NCBI GenBank assembly: GCA_947574235.1
Contig: CANPIU010000015.1
Span: 1-36,039 of the forward strand
Source of the DNA: an uncultured Clostridium sp.
GTDB lineage: Bacteria; Bacillota; Clostridia; TANB77; CAG-508
Reading direction: 5' to 3'
Length of the DNA: 36,039 nucleotides
Below, piece by piece: positions 26,681-35,023 of this stretch (within the stretch, counting starts at the first letter, position 1; the number at the start of each line of letters is the position of its first letter). The notes below the pieces were generated by a model that worked only from the letters and a program-made list of their open reading frames with translations, was not told the DNA's origin and searched no databases. A program made the position numbers and the translations under genes.

Positions 26681-27562
26681 CTATCCTTCTAGTTGATTTT
26701 TTGTAGGAAATATTAAATCTGTTATTCTAGCATAATCCTCTAATGTTAAATTTTCAGCTCTGCTGTTAACTTCGATACCTAATCTCTCCAGTATTTGTGC
26801 TCCTTCCTCTTTACTCTTGAATACCTTGGTATTCACTAAAGAATTTAACAAAGTCTTTCGCCTTTGCATAAAAGCACATTTAATAATTCGAAACATTGCA
26901 CCTTTAGTCTTTACACTAACAGGTGGCTCTTTTCGAATTGATAATTGAATTACTTTTGACGTTACTTCTGGCTCTGGTATAAAAGAAAATTTTGGAACCT
27001 CTAGAATCCCTTTTCCTTGTGCATAATAATAGACACTATAAGTAATCGCTCCTGTTTCTTTTCCTCCTGGTATAGCAATTAATCTGTCTGCTACTTCTTT
27101 TTGTATCATAACCGTTATACTTTCTAAAGCAATCTCTTCCTCTAATAATTTCATGATAATTGGTGTGGTAATATAATATGGCAAATTGGCCACTATTTTG
27201 ACATTTTTAATTTCGTTATTTTGTTTTTCTCTTTCTATTAGTGCTCGCAAGTCCACTTTTAATACGTCTTGGTTTAACAATTCAAAATTTGAATAAAGCA
27301 AAAATCTATCTTCTAAAATCTTTATCATTTTGGAGTCTAATTCAATGCAAATTACTTTTCCTGCTTTTTCTAACAAATATTTTGTTAACGTTCCTAAACC
27401 TGGTCCAATTTCAATTACTAAATCCTCTTTGGTAATTTGACTACTCTCTACAATAGCATTTACTACTTCTTGATTAATTAAAAAGTTTTGTCCCAATGAT
27501 TTATTCGCTTTAATATGGTATTTATTCATAATGAATTTTGTTTCTTCTAAGATATTATCCAT
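26681..27562 (-). CDS. rsmA: RsmA (KsgA), 16S rRNA dimethyladenosine transferase
   Basis: Dimethylates two adjacent adenosines near the 3' end of 16S rRNA. Motifs: KSLGQNFLINQEVVNAIV at about residues 18-35, the SAM site VIEIGPGLGTLTKYL, ICIELDSKM, and the catalytic NLPYYITTPI near residue 126. The C-terminal domain has FMQRRKTLLNSL. The length of 293 aa is normal. It is transcribed divergently from the PASTA PBP gene, from back-to-back promoters. Confidence 0.95.
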   Translation of the reverse strand: MDNILEETKFIMNKYHIKANKSLGQNFLINQEVVNAIVESSQITKEDLVIEIGPGLGTLTKYLLEKAGKVICIELDSKMIKILEDRFLLYSNFELLNQDVLKVDLRALIEREKQNNEIKNVKIVANLPYYITTPIIMKLLEEEIALESITVMIQKEVADRLIAIPGGKETGAITYSVYYYAQGKGILEVPKFSFIPEPEVTSKVIQLSIRKEPPVSVKTKGAMFRIIKCAFMQRRKTLLNSLVNTKVFKSKEEGAQILERLGIEVNSRAENLTLEDYARITDLIFPTKNQLEG

Positions 27563-27594
27563 AAACTTTCAATTCTCCTATTTTCGTTTCTTCT

Positions 27595-27623
27595 ATTTTA
27601 TTACATTTACTTTATTTTTTCAA
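27595..27623 (-). promoter_or_regulatory. Sigma-A promoter of rsmA
   Basis: On the minus strand TTGAAA (27623-27618) and TAAAAT (27600-27595) have a 17-bp spacer. Confidence 0.7.
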
Positions 27624-27629
27624 CTTTTA

Positions 27630-27658
27630 TTGCTTTTTACCCTTTTTTAATATACAAT
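27630..27658 (+). promoter_or_regulatory. Sigma-A promoter of the PASTA PBP gene
   Basis: TTGCTT (27630-27635) and TACAAT (27653-27658) have a 17-bp spacer. The -35 element is six bases from that of the divergent rsmA promoter. Confidence 0.65.
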
Positions 27659-27679
27659 ACTAGGTAAGGAAGGATGCTT

Positions 27680-29971
27680 ATGAAAAAGAAAAAAAATACA
27701 AACCAAAAAAACGTTAAAAAAAACGGAAATAAAGTAATAAAAATAAAAACAAAGTTTAATGCTAAAAATCTAATTCATACTACCAAATTAAAAATACTTG
27801 CCGTTGTAACCATCTTAGTTTTTCTCCTTTTGATTGGTAGAATTGGTTTTATTCAATTTGTGCAAGGAAATTTTCTAAAGGAAAAAGCCTATCAGCAGCA
27901 AACCATTAATCAAATTATCAGTCCCAAACGTGGAAATATCTATGACTCTACTGGAAAAGCTTTAGCCATTGGTGCACAAGTAGACACCATAACCATTAAT
28001 CCTACTAAAATTGTTAAAAACAATGCCGTTGATACCAAAGATTATAAAGAAAAAGTGGCTAAAGGATTGTCTGATATTTTTGGACTAAATTACGATGAAA
28101 TTTTAGAAAAAGTAAATAGTACTTCTCAAGTAGAAACTATCATAAAAAAAGTAGAACATGAAAAAGTAGAACAATTAAAACAATGGATGGAAGATAATAA
28201 AATTTCCGTTGGTATTAATATTGATGAAGATACGAAAAGATATTATCCTTATAGCACAGTTGCTTCTAGTGTTATTGGATTTTGTGGTAGTGATAATCAG
28301 GGCTTAAGTGGTATCGAAGCAAAATGGGAATCTGCTTTAACTGGTACACCAGGAAAAATCGTAAGTTCTAAAGGAAGTGACCAAAAAGAAATTCCTAATG
28401 CTGAAGAGACCTATATTTCAGCAGAAAATGGCCGTGATTTAACGCTTACTTTAGATTTGAATATTCAAACCATTGTAGAAAAATATTTAAAACAAGCTGT
28501 TGACGAAAATAACTGCACTAGAGGTGGTAATGTTATTGTTATGAACCCTAAAACAGGTGATATTCTGGCTATGGCCTCTTATCCCGATTACGACTTAAAC
28601 TCGCCCTATACACCAAATGCTACTTTAGCCAAAACCTATGATTCTCTTTCTAGTGCAGAGAAAAATGATGCACTATTTAAAATGTGGGCGAATAAGTCAG
28701 TTGGAGAAACCTATGAACCTGGTTCCACTTTCAAAGTAATTACCGCTTCTGTCGCTTTAGAAGAAAATATTACGACTACTGATAAAGCCGATGATTTTTA
28801 TTGCAAAGGGTATGAAGATATTTCTGGTACGATTATCAAGTGTTGGGCTCCTAACCCTCATGGTGTACAATCCTTAAGAAGGTCTTTATGCAATTCTTGC
28901 AACCCAGCCTTTATGCAGTTAGGTAAACGTATTGGTGCTTCTACTTTATACAAATATTACGATGCCTTTGGTTTGTTTAGCACCACTAATTCTGGTTTAT
29001 ATGGAGAACAGTCTAGTTTGTTCCAAAAATTAGATAAAGTAGGACCTGTAGAACTTGCTACTATGTCATTTGGTCAAAGACTAAATGTTACACCACTTCA
29101 AATGATTACCGCTATTTCTTGTGTTGCTAATGATGGCATTTTAATGCAACCTCGTATTGTAAAAGAAATTACAAATACCGATACGAATACCGTAACAGAA
29201 GTTCCTGTTACACAAGTAAGACAAGTTATCTCAAAACAAACCGCAGAACAAGTTAAATCTATGATGGAATCTGTTGTGGTAGATGGTTCTGGTAGACATG
29301 CTTCCGTTTCTGGCTATTCCATTGGTGGTAAGACGGGAACTTCTGAACCTCCTGTTGGTCGAGAAGAAGAAGGATATGTTGCTTCTTATGTAGCCATTTC
29401 TCCAATTGAAGATACGCAAATTTCTTTACTCCTTACTCTTTATGACCCAAAAGGAAAAAATGGTCATCAAGGTGGTCAAGTAGCAGGACCTGTTGTCTCA
29501 CAAATGTTATCTGAAATTCTACCTTATTTAGGAGTTCCTTCTGATGAAGATGCTTCTAGCAATACGAATTCCAATAACTTGATTTTAGTCCCAGATATTA
29601 GAAATAAGACCGTGGCAGAAACTGAAAAAATATTGAAAGAAGCTGGTTTTAACACCAAAACCTATGTCGATGGCGACCCAAATGCTATCTTAGTAGGTGA
29701 CCAAACACCAAAACCAGGAAATTCTCTGATGAAAGGTTCTATTATCGTATTATACGGACAAGGAAGTAGCGTTTCTACCTCAGTAGCCGTTCCTGATTTA
29801 AGAAATATGAATGCCTCAGAAGCCATTAATGCTTTAAAATCTAAAAACCTAAATATCAGTATAGAAGGCTCTGGTATAGTTACAACACAAGATTACGCCA
29901 AAGAGGAACAAGTACCTGAAGGTACCATTGTCAAAGTAACATTAAAACAAACTTTAACACAAGTTCACTAA
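27680..29971 (+). CDS. SpoVD/FtsI-type class B PBP with two PASTA domains
   Basis: The 763-aa transpeptidase has a basic N-terminus, a membrane anchor (about residues 36-58), the dimerisation region, and a transpeptidase domain with Ser349-x-x-Lys352 (EPGSTFK), SCN and Lys551-Thr-Gly (GGKTGT). Two PASTA units follow at the C-terminus (VPDIRNKTVAETEKIL, VPDLRNMNASEAINAL). It is a close paralogue of the PBP at 18073-20065, sharing long stretches such as GINIDEDTKRYYPYST. One of the two may serve division and the other sporulation; I cannot tell which. A codon at 27674 could also start the frame, but the ATG at 27680 is better spaced from AAGGAAGG. The frame is intact and has no in-frame CGG. 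Confidence 0.92.
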   Translation: MKKKKNTNQKNVKKNGNKVIKIKTKFNAKNLIHTTKLKILAVVTILVFLLLIGRIGFIQFVQGNFLKEKAYQQQTINQIISPKRGNIYDSTGKALAIGAQVDTITINPTKIVKNNAVDTKDYKEKVAKGLSDIFGLNYDEILEKVNSTSQVETIIKKVEHEKVEQLKQWMEDNKISVGINIDEDTKRYYPYSTVASSVIGFCGSDNQGLSGIEAKWESALTGTPGKIVSSKGSDQKEIPNAEETYISAENGRDLTLTLDLNIQTIVEKYLKQAVDENNCTRGGNVIVMNPKTGDILAMASYPDYDLNSPYTPNATLAKTYDSLSSAEKNDALFKMWANKSVGETYEPGSTFKVITASVALEENITTTDKADDFYCKGYEDISGTIIKCWAPNPHGVQSLRRSLCNSCNPAFMQLGKRIGASTLYKYYDAFGLFSTTNSGLYGEQSSLFQKLDKVGPVELATMSFGQRLNVTPLQMITAISCVANDGILMQPRIVKEITNTDTNTVTEVPVTQVRQVISKQTAEQVKSMMESVVVDGSGRHASVSGYSIGGKTGTSEPPVGREEEGYVASYVAISPIEDTQISLLLTLYDPKGKNGHQGGQVAGPVVSQMLSEILPYLGVPSDEDASSNTNSNNLILVPDIRNKTVAETEKILKEAGFNTKTYVDGDPNAILVGDQTPKPGNSLMKGSIIVLYGQGSSVSTSVAVPDLRNMNASEAINALKSKNLNISIEGSGIVTTQDYAKEEQVPEGTIVKVTLKQTLTQVH

Positions 29972-29977
29972 GATAAG

Positions 29978-30004
29978 AAGGTTACTCTAAAGTAGCCTTT
30001 TTTC
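29978..30004 (+). terminator. Terminator of the PASTA PBP gene
   Basis: AAGGTTACT (29978-29986) pairs with AGTAGCCTT (29991-29999) with one G-U pair, followed by T6. It lies between convergent genes. Confidence 0.85.
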
Positions 30005-30628
30005 TTATTCCATTACTTCATTTTCCCAATATTCCTTCAATAGCTTGTCTAGCTTTTCAATTTTATTAAATTTCTTGATGGCTTTTTCCATTTTATCTTC
30101 TGGTTTACCACATAAATATGTCATCCAGGCTTCTTTTTTCTGCAATTCCTTTTCATGGCTTGTCTTAAATTTAGGCAATTCAATGACATATAACTCGATT
30201 TGGTTTTCTGTTTTAGATGGTATCACAATTTTATTGAAGTAATTGTCTGCCTTTAAATAGTTAAAATCTAGTAAGTTAAGGGTTATGGTTTTAGCTATTT
30301 CTCTTCCATCTTGGTATTCAATTTGATTTGAGTGAATTTGTGCATAATATAATAGCATTTTGTTTTGAGCATAGCAACCATCAATAAATTGAATTCCAAC
30401 ATTTAATTCTTCTTGATTTTTCATGGTAATTCTTACATCTGCAATACCAAAGTTTTCTTCTGCTGGTAAGTTTTTGGATTTACTTTCTAAGTATGGATTT
30501 AAAGTTATTTCCTCTATTTGTATTTCTAAAAATGCTTCTATTAAATCTTTTATGATATCTAAATTTTCTTTTGAATTTAAAACTTTTCGTAATACTCGAT
30601 TACTTTTGGATATAAATTTTCTATTCAT
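30005..30628 (-). CDS. PD-(D/E)XK nuclease family protein (Rpn/transposase-type)
   Basis: The 207-aa protein resembles the Rpn/PDDEXK_2 group: an N-terminal helical part (SKENLDIIKDLIEAFLEI), the probable active-site strands (ADVRITMKNQEELNVGIQF, with Asp64 in ADVR and a Glu near 73 followed by a hydrophobic strand with Gln), then YYAQIHSNQIEYQDGREIAKTITLNLLDF and a basic C-terminal helix. Family members are annotated as PD-(D/E)XK nuclease family transposases or recombination-promoting nucleases. It is shorter than typical members (about 250-300 aa) and the catalytic Lys is not obvious, so activity is uncertain. No inverted repeats flank it. Confidence 0.65.
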   Translation of the reverse strand: MNRKFISKSNRVLRKVLNSKENLDIIKDLIEAFLEIQIEEITLNPYLESKSKNLPAEENFGIADVRITMKNQEELNVGIQFIDGCYAQNKMLLYYAQIHSNQIEYQDGREIAKTITLNLLDFNYLKADNYFNKIVIPSKTENQIELYVIELPKFKTSHEKELQKKEAWMTYLCGKPEDKMEKAIKKFNKIEKLDKLLKEYWENEVME

Positions 30629-30799
30629 AGTTCTTTTTTAGTGCACTAAGTCATTTCCCTCCTTATGTATTTTTCAATAAATTATATAATTTATTCATAA
30701 GTATAAATTCTCCCCTTACAATTGTCAATAGATTTTATGGATTTTTCTTTACTTTTCATCGCAAATTTCGACATTTTTCGAGTTTTCTACATAACAAAA

Positions 30800-30817
30800 A
30801 GAAAGAAAATCCTTTCT
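30800..30817 (-). terminator. Terminator after the response regulator gene
   Basis: AGAAAG (30800-30805) pairs with CTTTCT (30812-30817); on the minus strand T5 follows. The stem is short. Confidence 0.55.
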
Positions 30818-30826
30818 ATTTTCTCT

Positions 30827-31579
30827 CTAATTTGTTGCTATATAATATCCTACTCCTCTTTTGGTAATCAATATTTTTGGAATAGAAGTATCTTTTTCAA
30901 TTTTCTCTCTAATTCTTCTAACCGTTACATCGACTGTTCTAATATCGCCAAAATATTCATAACCCCAAACTTTTTCTAATAAAGTCTCTCTGGTTACTAC
31001 TTGTTCTGGCTGAGAAGCCAAGAATTTCAATACTTCGAATTCACGCAAAGTTAAGTCAATAATTTCTCCTCTTACCTTTACTTCAAATTTGTCTAAGTCT
31101 AATTCTAAGTCTCCTACTATTATTTTGCTTTCTTTTTTCTTGTCTTCATTTGACGTATCTACTGGCTTAGCCTCTGCTACTGAAACTACTTCATATTTTC
31201 TTAAATTGGCTTTTACTCTGGCTGCTAATTCCCTTACACTAAATGGTTTGGTAATATAATCATCCGCTCCTAGTTCTAAGCCTAAAATCGTATCAATTTC
31301 TTCTGATTTAGCTGTTAACATGATAATGGGAATACTCATAGAATTTTTTATTCTTTTACATACTGATAACCCATCTAATTTAGGAAGCATAATATCTAAT
31401 AAAATAATATCCGGCTTTTGTTCTAATGCTACATTAATACCTTCAATCCCATCCGATGCTTCAATAATTTGATAGCCTTCTCTTTCTAAATTATATTTTA
31501 ACAAATCTCTAATAGCTGGCTCATCGTCTACTACTAAGATTGTTTTTATTTCCTTTTCCAATATTATTTCTTCTTCCAC
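30827..31579 (-). CDS. OmpR/PhoB-family response regulator, WalR (YycF)-like
   Basis: The 250-aa protein has a receiver domain (about residues 12-125; acidic pair in VVDDE, phospho-acceptor Asp in LLDIMLP, then MLTAKSEE and the conserved Lys in DDYITKPFS) and a C-terminal winged helix (about 155-248; LTLREFEVLKFLASQPEQVV, WGYEYFGDIRTVDVTVRRIREKIE, TKRGVGYYI). The C-terminal part is most like WalR/PhoP regulators of cell-wall metabolism. A linker rich in Glu, Lys and Asp joins the two. No histidine kinase gene follows, so its partner lies elsewhere. The start is GTG with AAAGGCGG upstream. Confidence 0.85.
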   Translation of the reverse strand: MEEEIILEKEIKTILVVDDEPAIRDLLKYNLEREGYQIIEASDGIEGINVALEQKPDIILLDIMLPKLDGLSVCKRIKNSMSIPIIMLTAKSEEIDTILGLELGADDYITKPFSVRELAARVKANLRKYEVVSVAEAKPVDTSNEDKKKESKIIVGDLELDLDKFEVKVRGEIIDLTLREFEVLKFLASQPEQVVTRETLLEKVWGYEYFGDIRTVDVTVRRIREKIEKDTSIPKILITKRGVGYYIATN

Positions 31580-31622
31580 AAAAATTCCGCCTTTCTAGAC
31601 AATAGCTTTATTTTATAGTCTA

Positions 31623-31651
31623 TTTATATCATAATTGAAAAGATTATACAA
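31623..31651 (-). promoter_or_regulatory. Sigma-A promoter of the response regulator gene
   Basis: On the minus strand TTGTAT (31651-31646) and TATAAA (31628-31623) are 17 bp apart, with TGA just before the -10. Confidence 0.55.
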
Positions 31652-31657
31652 GGTTTT

Positions 31658-32714
31658 TTACAAAATTTTTCCACCGCCTAAAACAATTCCCTCTTCATCA
31701 TAAAAAACAATGGATTGACCAGGGGTAATCGCTCTTTGTTCTGTATCGAATAAAACTCTAACTTTTTCTCCTTCTTCTGGATACACCGTACAAGTAGCTT
31801 CTTTGGCTCGATATCTTACTTTTGCCTTGCAAGGAAGTTTTTTGGATAATTGGTCAAATGTCATCCAATTCAAATGATTGGCATACAACTCTTTTTGATA
31901 CAATTCTTCCTCGGTCCCTACGATTACTTCATTTTTATTTTGGTCTAATCCTAAAACATATAATGGTTTTGCATAAGATATTCTAAGTCCTTTTCGTTGT
32001 CCAATCGTATAGTGTATCAAGCCTTGATGCTCTCCTAAAATAGTCCCATCTCTTAGTACAATATTTCCTTTTTTCGTTTTAATATCCCCATATTTCTGTA
32101 AAAAATCCTGATAGTTATCTTCTGGAATAAAACAAATTTCTTGGCTATCTTTTTTTTGTGCTACTAGCAAGTCATATTCTTTAGCTATCTTTCGTATTTC
32201 TTCCTTTTCTGCAAAATCCTGCAACGGAAAAAGGATATGTTTTAACTTTTCCTTTGGAATCGTATATAAAAAATAAGTTTGGTCTTTTTTCTCTGCCTTA
32301 GACTTTTTTAAAACATATTGCTGATATTTTTCCGAAAATACAATACTTGCATAATGACCGTGTCGCTATAGAATCACATTTTAATTCTTTTGCTTTTTCA
32401 TAAAAAGCTCCAAATTTCAAATATCGATTACACTCTACGCATGGGTTAGGTGTTTTAGCCCCTTTATATTCTTGCACAAAATTATCAACTACTCTGTTTC
32501 TAAAAATCTCTTGACAATCAATGGTATCATGCAACATACCTAGCTTATCGCAGACTCGCTTTGCATCCTGAGCAGCAACATTTGGCTCGCCTTCTGGCTT
32601 CCATAATTCCATGGTACACCCGATTACTTCATACCCTTGCTTTTGTAGTAAAATGGCTGATACTGAACTATCAACCCCTCCACTCATGCCTAACAGCACT
32701 TTTTTCTTTTCCAT
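31658..32714 (-). CDS. mnmA: MnmA, tRNA-specific 2-thiouridylase; needs +1 frameshift at CGG 32360
   Basis: Adds sulfur to U34 of tRNA-Lys, -Glu and -Gln. The PP-loop GMSGGVDSSVSAILL lies at residues 9-23, and the first catalytic cysteine is in NPCVECNRYLKFG (Cys95). Read straight, the frame gives DSIATRSLCKYC and stops. Reading CGGT at codon 119 as glycine gives the canonical ATGHYAS, then a conserved stretch with KKDQTYFLY, the second cysteine in SQEICFIP, and the C-terminal barrel ending GGGKIL (351 aa). An internal ATG could start the 3' part, but that part alone would lack the PP-loop. It starts one base after the stop of the TSCPD gene (TAAAATG). Confidence 0.93.
32358..32360 (-). other. 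Recoding site 5: in-frame CGG(T), +1 shift
   Basis: Codon 119 of mnmA, context ACA CGG T CAT TAT. The MnmA family has ATGHYA here. This is the only site of the six whose fourth base is T. Confidence 0.9.
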
Positions 32715-32715
32715 T

Positions 32716-32982
32716 TTATTTTCCCTCTATTATTCTTCTTTTTGCTTCTTCTAATGCAATAGCTAACTGGTCTGGACAAGAAGTTCCTCGAAAACCACAA
32801 GGAATTCCTTTTAACCTTTGGATTGCCTCATCTATCTGCATCCCTTGAATTAAACTAGAAACCCCTACTGTATTTCCAGCACAACCTCCTATAATGGTGA
32901 CTTTCTTTACGATATCTCCTTCTAGTTCTATTATCATTTCTTGTGAACACACTTTATCACTTGGCTTATACCTATATTCCAT
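32716..32982 (-). CDS. TSCPD-domain protein of unknown function
   Basis: The 88-aa protein carries the GCAGN and GTSCPDQLA motifs of the TSCPD family (TIGR03905-type), small proteins with several conserved cysteines and no settled role. The frame can be extended to 33126, but that extension runs through a palindromic repeat. The ATG at 32982 has AAAGGAG eight bases upstream and gives the family start MEYRYKPSDKVCSQ. It lies between aspS and mnmA and is probably co-transcribed with mnmA. Confidence 0.85.
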   Translation of the reverse strand: MEYRYKPSDKVCSQEMIIELEGDIVKKVTIIGGCAGNTVGVSSLIQGMQIDEAIQRLKGIPCGFRGTSCPDQLAIALEEAKRRIIEGK

Positions 32983-33001
32983 CTTTCTCTCCTTTGCTCT
33001 A

Positions 33002-33122
33002 TTGGGGACGTTTCTTTTTTCACATTTTTGTGCATTTGGGACACATCTTTGTATTTGTAAAATTTTTAATATTATGATTTGTCCAAATGGCAAAAATTTG
33101 TGCAAAAAGAAACGTCCCCATA
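33002..33122. repeat. REP-like long inverted repeat, family 1 (diverged copy)
   Basis: Arms at about 33002-33049 and 33075-33122 repeat the family 1 pattern (ggggacgtttctttttt..., gtgcatttgggacaca; mirrored by aagaaacgtcccca). A few mismatches separate it from the copy at 4402-4544. It lies between aspS and the TSCPD gene, six bases from the aspS stop. Confidence 0.88.
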
Positions 33123-33127
33123 GCACA

Positions 33128-34868
33128 CTATTTTAATTGAATATGTACGTCATCTAATTGCTCTTTACTTACAACAGATGGTGCACGCATTAACAAATCT
33201 CTTGCCTTTTTGTTTTTTGGAAAGGCTATGATTTCTCTTATATTTTGTGAATCAGCTATTAGCATAACCATCCTATCTACTCCTGGTGCTGCTCCTGCAT
33301 GAGGCGGTGTTCCATATTGGAACGCATTGTAAAGGGCACCAAATCGATTTTTTACGTCTTCTTCTGAATACCCTGCTATTTCAAAGGCTTTTACCATGAT
33401 TTCTGGATTGTGATTTCTAACCGCTCCCGATGCCATTTCGTAGCCATTACATACTAGGTCATATTGGTAAGCTACTATTTCTAATGGATTTTTAGTTTCT
33501 AAAGCTTCCAAGCCTCCCTGTGGCATAGAAAATGGATTATGACTAAAATCGATGGTTCCTTCGTCTGATAATTCATACATTGGAAAGTCTACAATGAAAC
33601 AGAATTTATAGACTCCTTTTTCAATTAAGTCTAATCGTTTTCCTAATTCAATTCTGACTAATCCTGCTATTTTTTGTGCTTTTTCGAATTCATCTGCAAT
33701 AAAGAAAATGGCAGAATTTTTTCCTACTTTGTATTCGTTTTCTAACTTTTCTTTAATATCATCTGTTATAAATTTAGCAATTCCTCCTGCTACTTCTCCT
33801 GTTTCCTCCCATTTTACCCAAGCTAGGCCTTTGGCTCCAACTTCTTCGGTTGTAGCAAATTCTCCCATTTTGTCAAAAAATTTTCTTCCTTGGTTTGCTC
33901 CGTTTGGTACTACAATCGCTTTGATGGTCTTTCCTTCAAATGCTTTAAAATCCGAATTTTCAAATACGTTCGTTACGTCTTGAATAATGAGTGGATTTCT
34001 TAGGTCTGGTTTATCAATTCCGTATTTTTCCATAGCTTCTTTGTAAGGAATACGTACAAATGGTCCTTCGTCTACTTTCCAATCTGCAAATTTCTTGAAG
34101 GTATAGGGCACAACTTCCTCAATTACTTGGAAAACGTCCTCTTGGGTTGCAAAACTCATTTCAAAATCCAATTGATAAAATTCCCCTGGTGCTCTATCTG
34201 CTCTTGGGTCTTCGTCTCTAAAACATGGGGCAATTTGATAATATTTGTTAAAGCCTGCTACCATTAGTAATTGTTTAAATTGTTGTGGTGCTTGTGGCAA
34301 AGCATAAAATTCTCCTGGATTTATTCTACTTGGTACTAAGTAATCTCTTGCTCCTTCTGGTGAAGAATTGGCTAAGATTGGTGTTTGAATTTCCGCAAAT
34401 CCTAATTCATCCATTTTATCCCTTAATGTTTTAAGGATTTTAGAACGAAGAAGAATATTGCTATGTAAAGTATCATTTCTTAAATCTAAAAATCGATATT
34501 CTAGCCTTAAATCTTCTCTTACTTCTTGGTCTGTATTAATCTCAAAAGGAAGTACATTTTTACATTTTCCAAGTACCTCTATTTCTTTGGCCACTACTTC
34601 AATTTCTCCTGTTGCCATATTCGCATTTTTGTTGGTTCTTTCCACAACTTCTCCGTAAAATGTGGATACAACTTTCGGTATTTAATGTTTTAGCTTCTTC
34701 TTGTAATTTTTCATCGTGAACGACAATTTGTGTAATGCCGAATTCATCTCTTAAATCCATAAAAACCATACCACCTAAGTTTCTAATCTTTTGTATCCAG
34801 CCACTTAAATTTACAGTCTCTCCTACATTTCCTATTTTTAATTCTCCACATGTTTTTGTTCGATACAT
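33128..34868 (-). CDS. aspS: AspS, aspartyl-tRNA synthetase; needs +1 frameshift at CGG 34655
   Basis: Charges tRNA-Asp. The N-terminal OB fold ([23 protein letters not shown], residues 19-41) lies in one frame, and the class II catalytic domain ([34 protein letters not shown] and [12 protein letters not shown]) in another. Reading CGGA at codon 72 as glycine gives [27 protein letters not shown], which fits the strand that ends the OB fold in bacterial AspRS. The GAD insertion domain is present (about residues 290-400). Restored length is 579 aa, normal for the bacterial type. The 3' part alone would lack most of the anticodon-binding domain. GGAGG precedes the ATG. Confidence 0.93.
34653..34655 (-). 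other. Recoding site 6: in-frame CGG(A), +1 shift
   Basis: Codon 72 of aspS, context TTA CGG A GAA GTT. It lies within the N-terminal OB-fold domain. Confidence 0.85.
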
Positions 34869-34901
34869 TTTGCTTTCCTCCGTTTATTCTTTGTTTTACC
34901 T

Positions 34902-34930
34902 ATATTACCACATTTTAGCGTGTTTTTCAA
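34902..34930 (-). promoter_or_regulatory. Sigma-A promoter of aspS
   Basis: On the minus strand TTGAAA (34930-34925) and TAATAT (34907-34902) have a 17-bp spacer. Confidence 0.7.
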
Positions 34931-34957
34931 TATGCTTAAAAGAAAACAGGTAAAAAC

Positions 34958-34986
34958 TTGCAGTTTTCCACTCTTCATGCTATGAT
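34958..34986 (+). promoter_or_regulatory. Sigma-A promoter of the HD-GYP gene
   Basis: TTGCAG (34958-34963) and TATGAT (34981-34986) have a 17-bp spacer, with TG just before the -10. It is divergent from the aspS promoter. Confidence 0.7.
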
Positions 34987-35023
34987 AGATAAAAAATAAG
35001 AATAGGAAAGATGAGGGCCTTTT

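Noticed and set aside
31658..32224. 3' part of mnmA as a separate short gene
   Set aside because: It lacks the PP-loop and first catalytic cysteine, which lie in the preceding frame, and has no ribosome site of its own.
32983..33126. N-terminal extension of the TSCPD gene
   Set aside because: The extension reads through a palindromic repeat and has no family similarity; a good ribosome site and the usual start lie at 32982.
1053..34655. Six frameshifts as random sequencing or assembly errors, or as pseudogenes
   Set aside because: Errors would fall in homopolymers, in any phase and as gains or losses. All six are one extra C, in phase, before a GG glycine codon on the coding strand, and the two halves of each gene are well conserved. 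Resequencing would still be needed to exclude a systematic artefact.
34640..34690. aspS break explained by an extra A or C near ACCGAAAG at 34670-34680
   Set aside because: That repair also joins the frames, but gives an OB-fold strand that fits the family less well than ESCIHIL-G-EVVER, which needs the skip at CGG 34655 as in the other five genes.
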